From NCBI GenBank assembly GCA_963920665.1, contig OY987264.1:23354906-23418905 (forward strand): a stretch of 64,000 nt of DNA, in the 5' to 3' direction. The notes below the pieces were generated by a model. That model did not search any database. It was not told the origin of the DNA and worked only from the letters and a program-made list of their open reading frames with translations. The position numbers and the translations under genes are program-made. Shown one piece after another: positions 1-12,103 of this stretch. This DNA is from Straminergon stramineum. Its lineage: Eukaryota > Streptophyta > Bryopsida > Hypnales > Calliergonaceae. The stretch's first letter is position 1; each line of letters starts with the position of its first letter.

Positions 1-905
1 GTGATGTTGTTGTTGTTCAGAAGGAGTCGTTGAAGCTGGTAGCAGGAGACGATGACGTCCGGTAGGCCTGTCAATCTATTGCCATTCACTTCCAGCACGC
101 GGAGCTGTCGCCCCAGTTTGCGAATCTCGCTTGGGAGATCTCCCGTCAAAAGGTTGTTCGAAAGATACAGTCGGGTAATGTTGACAGCTTTGAAAAGCTC
201 ACTTGGAATAAAACCGCTCAGCTTGTTGCTGTCCAAATTCAATGTTTCGAGGTAAGCAAGGTTGCCGAGGGATGGAGTTAGGGTTCCTCCAAGCGCATAT
301 CTGGAGACAATTCAACCTCATATTCTTTAAAAATGGCTCATTAATCTCAATGAAAGTGGGGTAGTTTCATCAGTCCCTCAACTCAAACCTCAGATTTATT
401 AGTTAATTACCAGGCGTAGTTTTAGAAGTTATGGGTTTTTAAACGTCACAGCTTTTGTGCCCTGAAACACGCCATATTTGAAAATAGACCAGGAACAACC
501 TTACTGTCATGCATCAGGAAAAACAATCCCAATTTTAAACATCCATGCAAGTCTGAAAATTCTGTCTTTAGAGTAGAGACCCACGCACCTGGGAAGGGTA
601 ATGTCCACCACCCGATCCTCCTGAATTCCTGGAATGGCTCTGCAACTGATGCCGGTCCAAATGCAAGGAGTGGCGTCGTAGCCATTCCAGCTTCTTAGGG
701 CGTTCTGCGGATCCGAAGTGATGGCTTTCTTAAATTCCAGGAGCGCAAATCCGTCGGCGTTCAAACCTGTGACACTGAAAGCTTCAACTACCAGAACGAT
801 GAACATAACCATGGTGAGCTTCCCAAGTCCACTCCATGAAAATGCATAAAACTCTGGTTGAGTATCCCCTCCGAACACGCCATTTCTCCACTTTCGGACA
901 ATCAT
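1..905 (-). CDS. LRR receptor-like kinase, N-terminal part (partial, two exons)
   Basis: Plasma-membrane receptor-like kinase of the leucine-rich-repeat class; only the signal peptide and first repeats lie in the window. Exon 1 runs from 905 (or from an internal ATG at 812) down to 589, exon 2 from 300 to the window edge; the intron 588-301 has a GT donor and AG acceptor and the split AG|A codon gives Arg. Visible: a hydrophobic signal segment (MVMFIVLVVEAFS), an LRRNT_2 cap (ADGFALLEFKKAI, SWNGYDATPCIWTGISC with paired cysteines), then in exon 2 about four LRRs with LxxLNLDSNKLSG and LYLSNNLLTGDLP patterns. The cap and the LRR order resemble LRR-III kinases such as the ZAR1-like group; that subfamily call is inference. 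The ATG at 812 places the hydrophobic segment at the N-terminus and is the better start; the 905 start would add 31 residues before it. TM and kinase domains lie outside. Confidence 0.85.
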
Positions 906-2603
906 ATCTGCACTACGTAGTCTTTGATTCTCGAAGCAGATTCAAAGACTATATTCTTGAGGAAAAGGGTGCGAATATATCAAGTAGTCTGTGTCATCGT
1001 TGAGATACAAGAATTGAAGCGCAGCTAGCCCTGTGAAAATAGCGTCATAAGCTTAATTAATGACCATTGAAAATCGATTTCCTGGAACCAAAGTGGTCGA
1101 ATCTGATGAAGAAGAAGCTATCTGGCTTGCCTAGTTTCGGGTTGTGGCCGTCCAGTGAGAGAGATCGACACTGCTGCTGAACACAGTACTGCATATTGAA
1201 ATGGTCCGAATTGACAGCTCAATAAGGGACCCAGCTGCCTGTGGCCGAGTATTCAGGATTCCGTCAAACCCGGTGAAGCTCGATGACCTTGCTCGTACCC
1301 TGTCCTAAAATCTTCCAAATCTGTTGAAATCTGATTGCAAACTGGTTACAAACTAGTTGCAAATACCGATTTAGAGCTAGAATTCTCCTCACTGGCTGCA
1401 ATTAGCGACACTAGGCAAGTATTCTCTCCACTGAATGAATTTCCTAGATATTGAGAGCCACATGGACTTCTTCAGAGTGTCCGAACTAGCTAAACGACCT
1501 CGTACTGGTTCAATTGTATCGCCAGCCAACATTTCACCAAAGCCAATTTTATTACCCACTACCTCCGAATTGATCTCCAAAACGTCCTTCGAGTCGTGAT
1601 TATCGTGAATTCACGCAGTGTGGGTGAATTTCTTCAACAAATGTCCTCTAACACTCGATTGTAATTTGAAACTCTCAATCCAATTGCAAGGTCAGCGCAT
1701 CTCTAGTCATACCTCATATATTGTGACTCGTAAGCGTGGACCTTATGTAACACGCTTGCAAGAGCTACAAATTTCAGAAAGCCTCTAGTAACTGGGAATC
1801 ATTACCGACATCACATCACTGCTTGAATGTTCAAAGAAGCAATTGGAGAGTGTACTCTTATTTACGAAACTGATTCTAGAATGGAGCCGAGATGCTCGAT
1901 TCTCCCACAAATGGCTCATTGCTGTTCGAATCATGAAGTAGCACAATCATGACCAAGAATGAAGCAGCAATAAGGAGATAAAGAATTAAATCCACGGGTC
2001 GCTTTCCATAAGTGGACAACGGCGAAGACATCTATTCAACATTCACATAATGTCAGATTTGAACTGAGAACTCTGGAACGTGGGCACAAAAGAATCTCCG
2101 TCAGCTCCCAGGAAGTACAATACAATTGAAGTTCTAACATTTTCTTCTAAGGACTCGTTAGCTTCGTGATCCTGCCCAGACAACCTGCCATGGCAAATGA
2201 TTGTTATAAATGTTTTATTGAAGCTGCAACAATCGAAGTATCCAACTATTGCAGGCACCAGTCTGCTTACCTTTTCGGTCATTTATCAAATCATTCTGCA
2301 CTCATGATGTTGAGAACTAGGAAAAGAAATTATTATTGCGGGATGATATGATTGCACTTTGTTCGAGAAGGTGCAGAAGATCCGTCATCCAATTGAATTC
2401 CTCCATCCACTACTCAATCCACATCCAGGTTCAGAGAATTTTGATCAAGGCATCAAGCACTTGAGGAGCTTGCGAATCTGGAATTCATGAAGACCGCGGT
2501 GCAAGATGTTTTGCAAGGGTTGTTTCTATCAAACCTGGGTCACATTCACTTGATTACCTATCATCATCTCAAGGGACCTGGTTTCTTATTAGTTAGCACC
2601 CAC
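906..2603. other. Upstream region of the LRR kinase, no gene recognised
   Basis: This stretch lies 5' of the LRR kinase start and has a more mixed base composition than the repeats to its right. The open frames in it are short, with no domain I recognise. It probably includes the kinase promoter and 5' leader, but I see no element that fixes the transcription start. Confidence 0.4.
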
Positions 2604-2810
2604 ACTCCATAGTCCACACTGCAAAACAAGTCCGCTAAATATATTATAAATTTATTGGTTGATGGTGAACTGAAGTCAAAAGATTTGGGGTATGACCCTA
2701 AATTACTGGATGACCTTAAACTACCAGATGATGGTGGAAAGGTACCCAAACCAAATGGTGTGGTTGCGGGTTTGATACCTGGTTGTGACAAGTTAGTTTA
2801 TCTGGCGTGA
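2604..2810 (+). pseudogene. Short coding-like remnant, family unknown
   Basis: One plus-strand frame is open to a TGA at 2808-2810 and reads like old coding sequence rather than random AT-rich DNA (for example LGYDPKLLDDLKLPDDGGK, then PKPNGVVAGLIPGC). No start codon or exon structure could be assigned, and neighbouring sequence is non-coding. I do not recognise the family; a fragment of a transposon or of a decayed gene is the simplest reading. Confidence 0.25.
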
Positions 2811-3118
2811 AATTAGCCTTTCTCCCTGACAGATATCCTCGTAGTCTATTCTTCAATACGCTTGTGTCAAACGAAAAAAAAAAGATTTGGAGCATAGTCA
2901 ATTGAAGCGCACCCAAAAACACTTGGAGATTGTGGAGAAAAACACTTAAAATAGGCAGAAGAATATCCAGATTTTAGAGTTTCACAAGCGGAATAGACAA
3001 AAATAATAGAGGTCATGGAAAATCAAGCCAAAGAAAAGAAAAATATGCAAATGGCATGGCCATTTTGTTGTTTCATCTACATCATTTTCCTTTCTTAGAT
3101 ATGTATTATTGTTCCTTT

Positions 3119-3810
3119 GGGTGATTGCAAGAAACACCTATCCTATTTTGCGTCACACAGTATGTGCTAATTAGTTTTTTGCCTATAACTTTTGTGTTTT
3201 GGCTCCAAATGACTCAAGATTTATAGGGAAGGTACTCATGACTATCATATACCTTGCCTAATTTTTTCATAAACCCCAATTCAATGTCACAGTTGTCAAT
3301 TTGGAGGTTTTTAGTTCTATTTAGAACCCCAAAAAACAGATTTTGAGCTTAAATTTGGATGAGATGGTCTTCTAATAGACTTGTAGCTTTCCAAGAAAGG
3401 AATTTTAAAAATAGTTAATTTTTTGTGGTGTCAAAGTCTACAAAGTGAGCTTCTTTTTGCTTGCATTTTGTAATATAAAAAATATTATTTTGGTGTGTTT
3501 TTTGGTGAATGACCATCTCCATAGGGTTGTTGCAAATGGCCATTTTTTATTTTTTGTATTTACTTATTTTTTCTATTTTTCCTTATTTAAAACATCAAGG
3601 TATGTATTTTCTTGAGACTTAGCACTTTTCTAGTTCTCCTACTTAGAGAATTTTTTTAAGCAATTCCTTCCATGGGTACCTTCATCTTAAAGGTATATAC
3701 ATTAGTCATATTTTTTTTTATTTTTTAAAAATTAATTTTCTAATTTTAAAGTTCTCCCAAAAAAATCAGCAAAATGCAACAAAATCGACAAGTGTTTCTT
3801 GCAATCACCC
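3119..3810. mobile_element. 692-bp non-coding TIR element
   Basis: The left end begins GGGTGATTGCAAGAAACAC and the right end is its reverse complement with one difference inside the first ~19 bases (GTGTTTCTTGCAATCACCC). The interior is AT-rich with no coding frame. The same terminal sequence occurs on the hairpin element at 8847-9911 and, at one end only, at 44169. No convincing target-site duplication was seen, so the superfamily is open. Confidence 0.65.
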
Positions 3811-4151
3811 CTCCATTTTCTTGCTTTTAATAGGATCTACTTTGGTTGTCCAATTTCCAAATTCAAATTTTCTTTGTCTACCTTTAATTAGTTTTTCATA
3901 CACTTCCAAAGACAATATTCTTAACCTTGAAAGGACAAGCCCATGATTCTGGATTCAAGTTTCCCAATCCTTGACTTTGTTTTCTACCATTTGCAACTGT
4001 ACATGAATGAAATTATTATAGTTTATTTTTAGAGATGAAATCACATGTCTTCTATGAATTATAAAAATCTCAAATTTATTTGAAAATATTTGAAAATATT
4101 TTTAACTCTTTTAAAGAATAAGCAAAGAAAATTCATATCAAATGCAAAATA

Positions 4152-4847
4152 TGTCACGACCCTCATCAAGAGGCATGCCCGTGCCACCTTGGTGAAGAAG
4201 GGGGACATTGGGAGTGACTCCCCAAGCCTTGCAACAAATGGAGCATCTTAGGGGTTCCCGGTGACTTCTAGTATGAAGGGCATTGCTGAATCCCACTGAG
4301 AGTATTATGAAAAGGGGTGGTCTCCCTCCTCATTCCCGGATGGTGCCATGGTGAGCCAAAGTGGCCATGAGTGGTGAGGTTGGTGTTGGAGCCTCACTAT
4401 CACTTGTGTGGTACCGTAGAGTGCTTATGCACTCCTTGATACCAATTGGGTGGTGTACCACTCCACACTAGGCCATGGTGTGAGTTCCGATTGGTGAGTC
4501 CTAAGATGAATTGAGGTTGGGCCTACTAGGGAGTTGGATCCCATTCATGTGTGGTTAGCACCGGTGGGGAGTAGTGTTGCCACCGAGTACTTGGACATCA
4601 ATGAAAGTTCTACCCTATGTCATCCAATAACATGCCTATTGTCTTGTGGGAGGTAAGTGTTGAAATGGAAGTGTTGGGAGTCATGGAAGAATGGGGAACC
4701 CCGTGACTAGTTAGAACCTAACATTAGTGGTGCATGGCATGTGCAATGTTAGGAGAGCGTGAACCTTGGTGTCAATAAAAGGTTAAGTGCTCAAGGAAAC
4801 ACTAGGAAGTGAGCTTAAGGTAATAAGTGTCACTAAAGGGCGCGACA
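4152..4847. mobile_element. Solo LTR, 696 bp, with 5-bp target duplication
   Basis: Begins TGTCACGACCC and ends GGGCGCGACA, the TG...CA form with short inverted ends that is common in plant LTR retrotransposons. It is flanked on both sides by AAATA (4147-4151 and 4848-4852), a perfect 5-bp target duplication. There is no internal gag-pol sequence, so this is a solo LTR left by recombination. The interior is GC-richer than its surroundings. A longer, diverged relative is at 57292-58600. Confidence 0.8.
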
Positions 4848-7800
4848 AAATATGCTTAAAAAATTAGAAATTTTTACTATAGGTGTATATTATATTTTAT
4901 AGCATCATGGTTCAAACCAAAATTACCTTGTCATTATAAAAGGATAAAATCAACAAACCATGGTTATAGACCCAAAATTCAAAAATGCAAATTGCAAAAA
5001 TATTGAATTTTTAGAATTTTTCAATTGGTGTAGAAACTATACTTGATAAACTTCATTTCATTAGCTAGGCACAAATTCAAAAAAGATCATTTTTATAACT
5101 AAATTCACATCAAGAATATAGAGCAAGAAGTGGCCAAAATTGTACACTATTAACAAGGAAGATCCATGGATTATTCAACAAAATTCCAAAACCAACAATA
5201 AAACAAAAATAAAAACACACACTTCAAATTCAAACCAAACTCAATAATACATCTTACAAGCTAATTATTATTTCAAAGTCAAATCCTACAAAAGTCCTTT
5301 GGGTTTTGGTGTTTTTTTTTTATACAAATAGCCTTCAAGGACTACAACAAGGATTGACCTCACATAGCCTTGGCAAACCATAGACCAATCCCCATTAGGA
5401 ACAAGTAGAGGAATAAACCCCTTCTCCATGCGAACAAAGCTCTCATGGCATAGGGAACCCCCATACGAGCAATGTCAGTATAGGGAGTTGAACCAAGAAC
5501 TTCATAGGTTCCATCGAAAGTCCCTCACCCAAAGTAGTTTCAAGTCGTTTCAAACCAAAAAAATCCTCAGTTTTGATAGCAAAGGAAGGAGGAAGGCTAA
5601 AAACATAAAAATAAACTAAAACTACAATACGTCACTATAAAAACTCCAATTTAACTACATAGAAATGAAAAAAAAAAAAGATATCTTCCCCTATACCCTC
5701 CTATATTAGTATATACATAAGGCAATAGGTTTGGAAAAATATTTGCTAAGCAATATTAAATAACTGCGTTTTTGGTGAAGTTTGAAAAGACATGTGGAAT
5801 CGGGTTTTTTTTAAATCAATGGTCTTATCATAGACATCATCTAAAATCTATTTTAAGAGACAAGAAAAAGACATCCCAAAATTTGAAGAAATACATCCAA
5901 ATCAACCTGTATTATTCGAAAATTACAAAAAATGTGGCCTTCCCAGCTCCTAACAATGTAGCATGTGGATGCCATAGTAGCACCATGCATGTGCCATGTG
6001 GGCAAGGAGAGTCATGTGGGAATTTTTTCATCTCTCCCATCCATGACATCACACCTAACGTGGCAGTAGGAAGAGTGATGTGGTAACCAACAAGGATGAT
6101 GTGGCATGCCTAGTCAACACACTTTCATGTTGTGTGAGAATTTTAATACTATATAGTTTTTGAGACATCAATTTAGACTTTTAAACATTTTTTGAGACAT
6201 CAATTGGTGCATATTGTATTCATAGGGCAAGGTTAGTATAAAATTATTTAAAAGAAAATAAATAAAAAATGACAAGAAACTTTATTGAATTCATCAAGAA
6301 TTAAAGAGACCTTAGCATCTACCATCAAGAGAATTTTTTATGGAAAAATGAAGGAATTAATTAATTACTTAATTAAAAGTTAGTGAGAATGACAGGTGGA
6401 GAAGATGATTTTATAATGAAATCTATTGTTCACCCATGGTTAGACATTGGATATGGGATAACTTGAAGATGGGAGTTTGACCAATGGACATTTGGATGTT
6501 GTTTCAAACATCTAAATGTTGTTAAAAAATTTTACTTTGCACACAATTATTGCTTTATATATCCCATATGGGTTGTTTCCCTTCCTACTACCCCACTTAT
6601 ATAAAAAGCTTCTCTTTTCATCCATGGTGTACATCCATTTTCCCTTTTGCAAAGCATGCCATGTGTCAATACCAATATCAATATCATCTTGTCTATATCA
6701 TCTAGTCAATATTTTACCACAATTGTAATAATTTTCACACACACACACCTCTAGAGAAAATGAATCTGCTTACTAACGTGACAATTTATATTTTTTGGAG
6801 TATGTTTTCAATCATGTCAAATAAGACATCAATGTCAATGATAGCATCAACTTGTTTTTACAGTAACATGCCAATGTTCTCTACAATATCCACAAAAATC
6901 TACCTTTTGGGGCCATCCACCTTTTGACATCTTGATGTTTTGTCAAACATTGTGTGTTAGTGATCAAACACCCAAAAGAACATAGATTTCTTTTAGTGGA
7001 GTTAAGGACCACATAGCTTTTGACACCAACAACCCACACAAGATACACATGTACAAATAGGATCCTTACCTACTCCTTCAACATATCCAACATGGGTATT
7101 GATACTCCATCAAAAAGACAGCAACACATGCCTCAAAATACCCCAAAACCCACCATTAAACCACCATTGCTTCTACCTCCAAACAACTACACATATTTGA
7201 AGTTAATGCTTCAAATCCGATTGTAATCACACCAATGGAGCAAGGTGAAGTACATATGGCAATATATGTGCTAGAGACACAAAGCTTCAAATGGTGGTTA
7301 AGATTTTCTATTACAAAAGCAAGTCTTAACTAGAAGGGGATGTACTGACATATTTTACTCTCAAGAACACACCATTGGAGGAACTCATGGAGCTTAGGTC
7401 CAGGCAATTCACTATACCTTGTAATTCATATATACAAATGTTGAAACTTTTATTTAGGGGGATATTTAGCTATAATTTTACAATAGATGTGCTCCTACTT
7501 TTTTCTCTACTTCTACTTTTTACCCATATTCCTACATCCTATGGCAATTAAAACTGAAATTTGAGGCATTTAAACATGTCACTATTGTAATTCAAAAATT
7601 TATACATGGTTTTAGGGGTGATTAGTACAACATGCACACTCTAACTATTGTTGAACACAACCTACATAAATAATAAATATACATCATATATCAAAAATAT
7701 TATACAAATGAATCTTATATGCACAATAGGAAAAAAACCACAAAAACTAAAAATCTCATAAGTAATATTATATTCTTTAAGCATGACTCATGCAATGCAT

Positions 7801-8846
7801 CTTTGAAAACCGCTTACCACATATTTGAGTTGGAGCGAATGAACAAGTAACAATCCAAAATGAGATGTTGTCCATTAATATATCTATTTGTAGATGGAAA
7901 ATAGAAGCTCCTCATACGGATTCTTCCCTTCTTTTTTAGACTCACCCTTGTGTAGATTTACAAATTTTGCACTAAGGATCATTATTATGTATTGCATAGT
8001 AGTTCCAATACAATATGCTTCAAAAAAGTGATGCTATAGTAACTTAAATATTTTTTAAATTATTAACTCCAACATTTAAAATTTACCCTATAGTAGGTCT
8101 CAAGTTGTTTTTAAAATAAACACTAATGAAGTACATGGGAGTTTAGGTGGAAGGAAGAGTGGGAAGCTAGAGAACTCCACAAGGCATCTAAAGCCTTCTT
8201 CCACATTCAATAAAAGATGTACCCATCTAGGAGAAGTGATGGAGAATGAGGGCAACATTTCAACTTCACCCAAATTTTGAGTAAGGTTCAAATAAACCCC
8301 AAAATTGGTTGTGTTTTCTTATGATCATGTAGCTATCCACTTTGAAAAGTCCAAAGTAAAACACACCATAGCTAAAACACATTGTGTACCTGTCTTTTGA
8401 ACACATAGTCACTCATATGTCTACAATCCAATTCATTTTTTAGATTAATTGTTGTTTCTACTTGCATCCCACAGTCCCCTTGCAATTGATTTGGGATTTT
8501 GGTATGTATATCGTATGTTTGTATATTTGTATATTTGTACCATATGTTCATATTCCACATTATGTGTTGTATGTCATATCCATATTTCAATTTTCGTATT
8601 CCAATCAACGGTAGTGGAGGGGGTCTTGTTTTTTTATAAACTCATTGATGGTGGGGGATTTTTTGAACTTGGGGGGTGTTCGCGTCTTTTCAAGGGATAG
8701 TAAAACACACATAAGAAATCATAAGCCTCATTGTAGCTAGATTCGTCAAGATGAACATCCCTCTTAGTAAAGGCATTAGAGAAAAGATATTAGTCAAATG
8801 CAACCATGGAAAGCCCAAATATGATTTCAAATCAACTAGAGAAGAA
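4848..8846. other. AT-rich intergenic DNA, no gene recognised
   Basis: Four kilobases with only short open frames that lack recognisable domains, long A/T runs and no splice-linked coding exons that I could find. A short (CA)n run lies near 6740. It probably consists of old, eroded repeats. Confidence 0.5.
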
Positions 8847-9911
8847 TGTTAGGGTGATGCAAGAAAGACCAATTGTTTTTTGTAGCATTTTGCCAAACTG
8901 TTTTTTTCTTTTGTTCTAACTTTTGAAGCATGATTTGAATGAACTTGAATATTTTTTATTTGTATATGCCTTGATTGTAATTGTATCCCTCATTTTTCAG
9001 AATTTTAAAAATATAATTTTATACTCAAAAGTCTATTTCTCTAATTTATCATACTTTTTAGATTTTTTCTTTTTAGTATTGATGAGTACCCAAATTTAAT
9101 GATACAGAATTGAAATTATGGTGGTCTCTTCCCATACTAGTCAGGCATGTTCCATATAAGGGTCATCAAAAAATGCATTATTTTATGTCCTTCATGTTTG
9201 TGCAAATAGGCCCAAAAGGGGCTCCATGGCGTGCACACTTCTCAACATTGAAGATAGTTACAAGTTCATTCATTTGGTGGAATATCATCACCATCAAGTC
9301 CTCACAAATTGACAATTTTTTGTTTTTAAAATTTCATTGTGGTTGATTTATTAAAAAGTAAAATGTTGAAATACCCATTTTCTAGGACATACAGAATTGT
9401 GGTTAGAAAAGGAGTATTTCAACATTTTACTTTTTAACAAATCAACCACAATGAAATTTTAAAAACAAAAAATTGTCAATTTGTGAGGACTTAATGGTGA
9501 TGATATTCCACCAAAAGAATGAACTTGAAACCATCTTCATGGAGCCCCTTTTGGGGCCTATTTGCATAAACATGAAGGACATAAAATAATGCATTTTTTG
9601 ATGACCCCTATATGGAACATGCCTAACTAGTGTGGGAATAGACCACCATAATTTCAGCTCTATATCATTAAATTTGGGTACTCACCAATACTAAAAACAA
9701 AAAATCTAAAAAATGTGATAAATTAGAGAAATTGACTTTTAAATATAAAATTCTAAAAGATAAGGGACAAAATTACATTCATGACATACACAAATACATA
9801 AAAATATTCAAGTTCATTGGAATGATGCTTCAAAAGTTATAACAAAAAACAAAACTAATTTGGCAAAACTCTATAAAAAAAACAATTGGCATTTCTTGCA
9901 ATCACCCAACA
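8847..9911. mobile_element. Long-hairpin (foldback) element, ~1.07 kb
   Basis: The two halves are inverted copies of each other over almost their full length: left arm 8847-9374, right arm 9414-9911, loop of about 39 bases. The arms differ only by scattered substitutions and small indels. The ends read TGTT(A/G)GGGTGAT(T)GCAAGAAA, matching the TIR of the 3119-3810 element. The 78-codon open frame at 9110-9346 lies wholly within one arm and is probably fortuitous. A single-stranded transcript would fold into a ~500-bp duplex, a possible small-RNA source (inference). No clear target duplication was found. Confidence 0.85.
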
Positions 9912-11426
9912 CAGCATTCTCGAGAGGCATTATGTCCTTTATACACTCCATGTTGACCATGGCATGCCAACAATGGATAAAGTACATAACGGATTTGATG
10001 ACCTTGCTACTAGCATTAAACTCTTAGTAGATTCATGAATGACAATATTGTGAATGCAACAATACAAGCATTCTTCCTAAAAGTGCTTGAGAATAGCTGC
10101 AAGAAAGGCAAAGACTATGATATCATTGGGATCATCAAAGATGCCACAAAAAAAACATACTCGAGTGATGGATCCTACACCAATCCAAATTGAAAAGATA
10201 GAAAAAATATACATCATGATATTTCAAGACATCAATCATGGCACCATTACCAAGGCTAAACTCACACATGAGCAAAAGACTAAGAAGAATATTTTCAATT
10301 TGATACTCTTCAACCTCAATTAGAACAAGAGTATAGAAAAAATTGCAAAAGTTATAAAGGAGCTTTTAGACTCACCATATGAGACTTGGGTTTTTAGTGT
10401 CAGATTTTATATTGGACGTTAATGTTGACAAAAAAATATGGGTTGTTATAGTGGATGTCACCTAAAATCCGTCACCTGAAACACAAGTTTCTTATAGTGG
10501 CTCCAACAATACGGTTTCTACATATTTTCTCAATGTAGAGTAAGGAATATACAATGTCAATGCCAACTTAGAATGCCTACACTCCATGGGTGTAGAGGCA
10601 ATTTCTAAGGAAATCTATGGACCTCCTCTTGAAAAAATATGTAGAAAAAAACTCTCATCCCAATAACCTTGATGGATCCTTTGGACCATCCAAGGAGCTC
10701 TTGAAAAAATGAGGGTACAATGATCTTACAAAGGTCATAGTTAATACAACAGAGTCTATGACCAACCAACACTCTCAACCTCCCCGAATCTCACCAAGAA
10801 AGACAATATGACCACAATGGCCAATGAGAATTCAAAGCTCAAGGGAGAAATTCAAATAAAGATGACATCACTCAACACACCATTGCACTAGAAACAAATA
10901 CTTACTCAAAAAGATGATTAAAAGGCTTCAGCAAATAAATACTATAAATGCAACAAAACCTCACAAAACCCCCTTGTCAACCATAGAGAATCCAAATACC
11001 TTCATGATTGATGAAGATTATGAAGATAAAGGACCATCAAACAAATTTGGACTTACAAAGGAGTAGAAAAACATGTATGTAGAATTGTAGGTACCAATAT
11101 TCAAAAGTATGTTAGATATCCTTTGAACAAACTAGCTCTACCCAAAGCATTCTTTAAAAAAATAAAACAAAACAAAGATGATAATTAAAAATAACACCTT
11201 GAAATTCAAATTTATCCACATTCTGAGATGATTCCATATTTTGCATATGGTATGCAATTGACATATTCTTTGATACTTTCTAGAATCCTCTTTTATTCTC
11301 CAAACCAATCACAAAAAATTGACCAATCTAATAATAGCAGCTATTTTCAACAAAAAAAATGAATTTTTTTGCATATCCCTACCTTATTGCACAAGTTATT
11401 TGTTCAAAACAAAAGCTTTGTTTATT

Positions 11427-11470
<44 letters not shown>

Positions 11471-11522
11471 TATTAGAAGATAGTGAAGGAATGTCACCCA
11501 CTCACTTAATAGTTGAGTGAAT
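9912..11522. other. AT-rich DNA, no gene recognised
   Basis: Contains short open frames only, such as 78 codons at 10087-10323 rich in Lys and Ile, with no motif I recognise. Some stretches have a less AT-biased, possibly once-coding texture (9920-11060), so an old transposon fragment is possible. Ends near a (TG)(TA) microsatellite. Confidence 0.4.
11428..11467. repeat. (TG)n(TA)n microsatellite
   Basis: A short TG run passes directly into about 17 TA units. Simple compound dinucleotide repeat. Confidence 0.95.
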
Positions 11523-11526
11523 TTAA

Positions 11527-12103
11527 CCCCTAAATGTCCAAGGCACCAAATTTTGGTGTCATCAATACTTTGAAGTTAGATAAAACCTAACCAAGTTGAT
11601 ATTTTGAGTAGTTGATATTTTTGAAAAATTCTTTGTTTAAGTCTAGTTTTACCATTTCTAGTGAGGGAAAGTCAAGAATGGGGGCTCTTGGAAATGAGCC
11701 TCAAATACACTAGATCTTGGAGAAAAAAACACATTTGAAATTCTTTAAAAAAAATTTAGAGTAGATTTTGAGAAGTCAAAAAATTCTTGGAGTTATGCAT
11801 GTCAGGCCCTTTAACCTCATATTTTTTTGGTGACCAAATTTTTAGATTTGACATGTGAAAAGAGGATTGAAAGACTTGAAATCACTTTTCTAATTTTAAC
11901 ACCCTTATGATCAAACATTATAATCTTTCAATCTATAAGTGATATTGTTGTGTTTTCTTTTCCTATGCAATCTCTAGCATGTGTAGGTTGAATATGTACC
12001 ATAACTAATCAAAAAAATTGATACAACTTATCAAAATGATGAATTTTTGTTCAATTTAGAGCAAATTCCTAGAAGCTCAAAAATGGCCTTGGGCATTTAG
12101 GGA
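11527..12103. mobile_element. piggyBac-like MITE, 577 bp, TTAA flanks
   Basis: Flanked by TTAA at 11523-11526 and 12104-12107. The left end reads CCCCTAAATGTCCAAGGC; the right end, reverse-complemented, reads TCCCTAAATGCCCAAGGC, so 16 of 18 positions agree. TTAA targets together with ends starting CCC are the signature of the piggyBac superfamily. There is no coding frame inside, so it is non-autonomous. Its first bases (CCCCTAA) match the ends of the large element that begins 425 bp away. Confidence 0.75.

Noticed and set aside
52..255. Plus-strand 67-codon frame at the left edge
   Set aside because: It is the antisense shadow of LRR exon 2.
9110..9346. 78-codon frame in the hairpin arm
   Set aside because: It has no recognisable motif and lies entirely within one arm of the non-coding hairpin element; more likely fortuitous than conserved.
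9912..11060. A retrotransposon gene
   Set aside because: The texture is slightly coding-like, but no reverse transcriptase, integrase or gag motif could be found in any frame.
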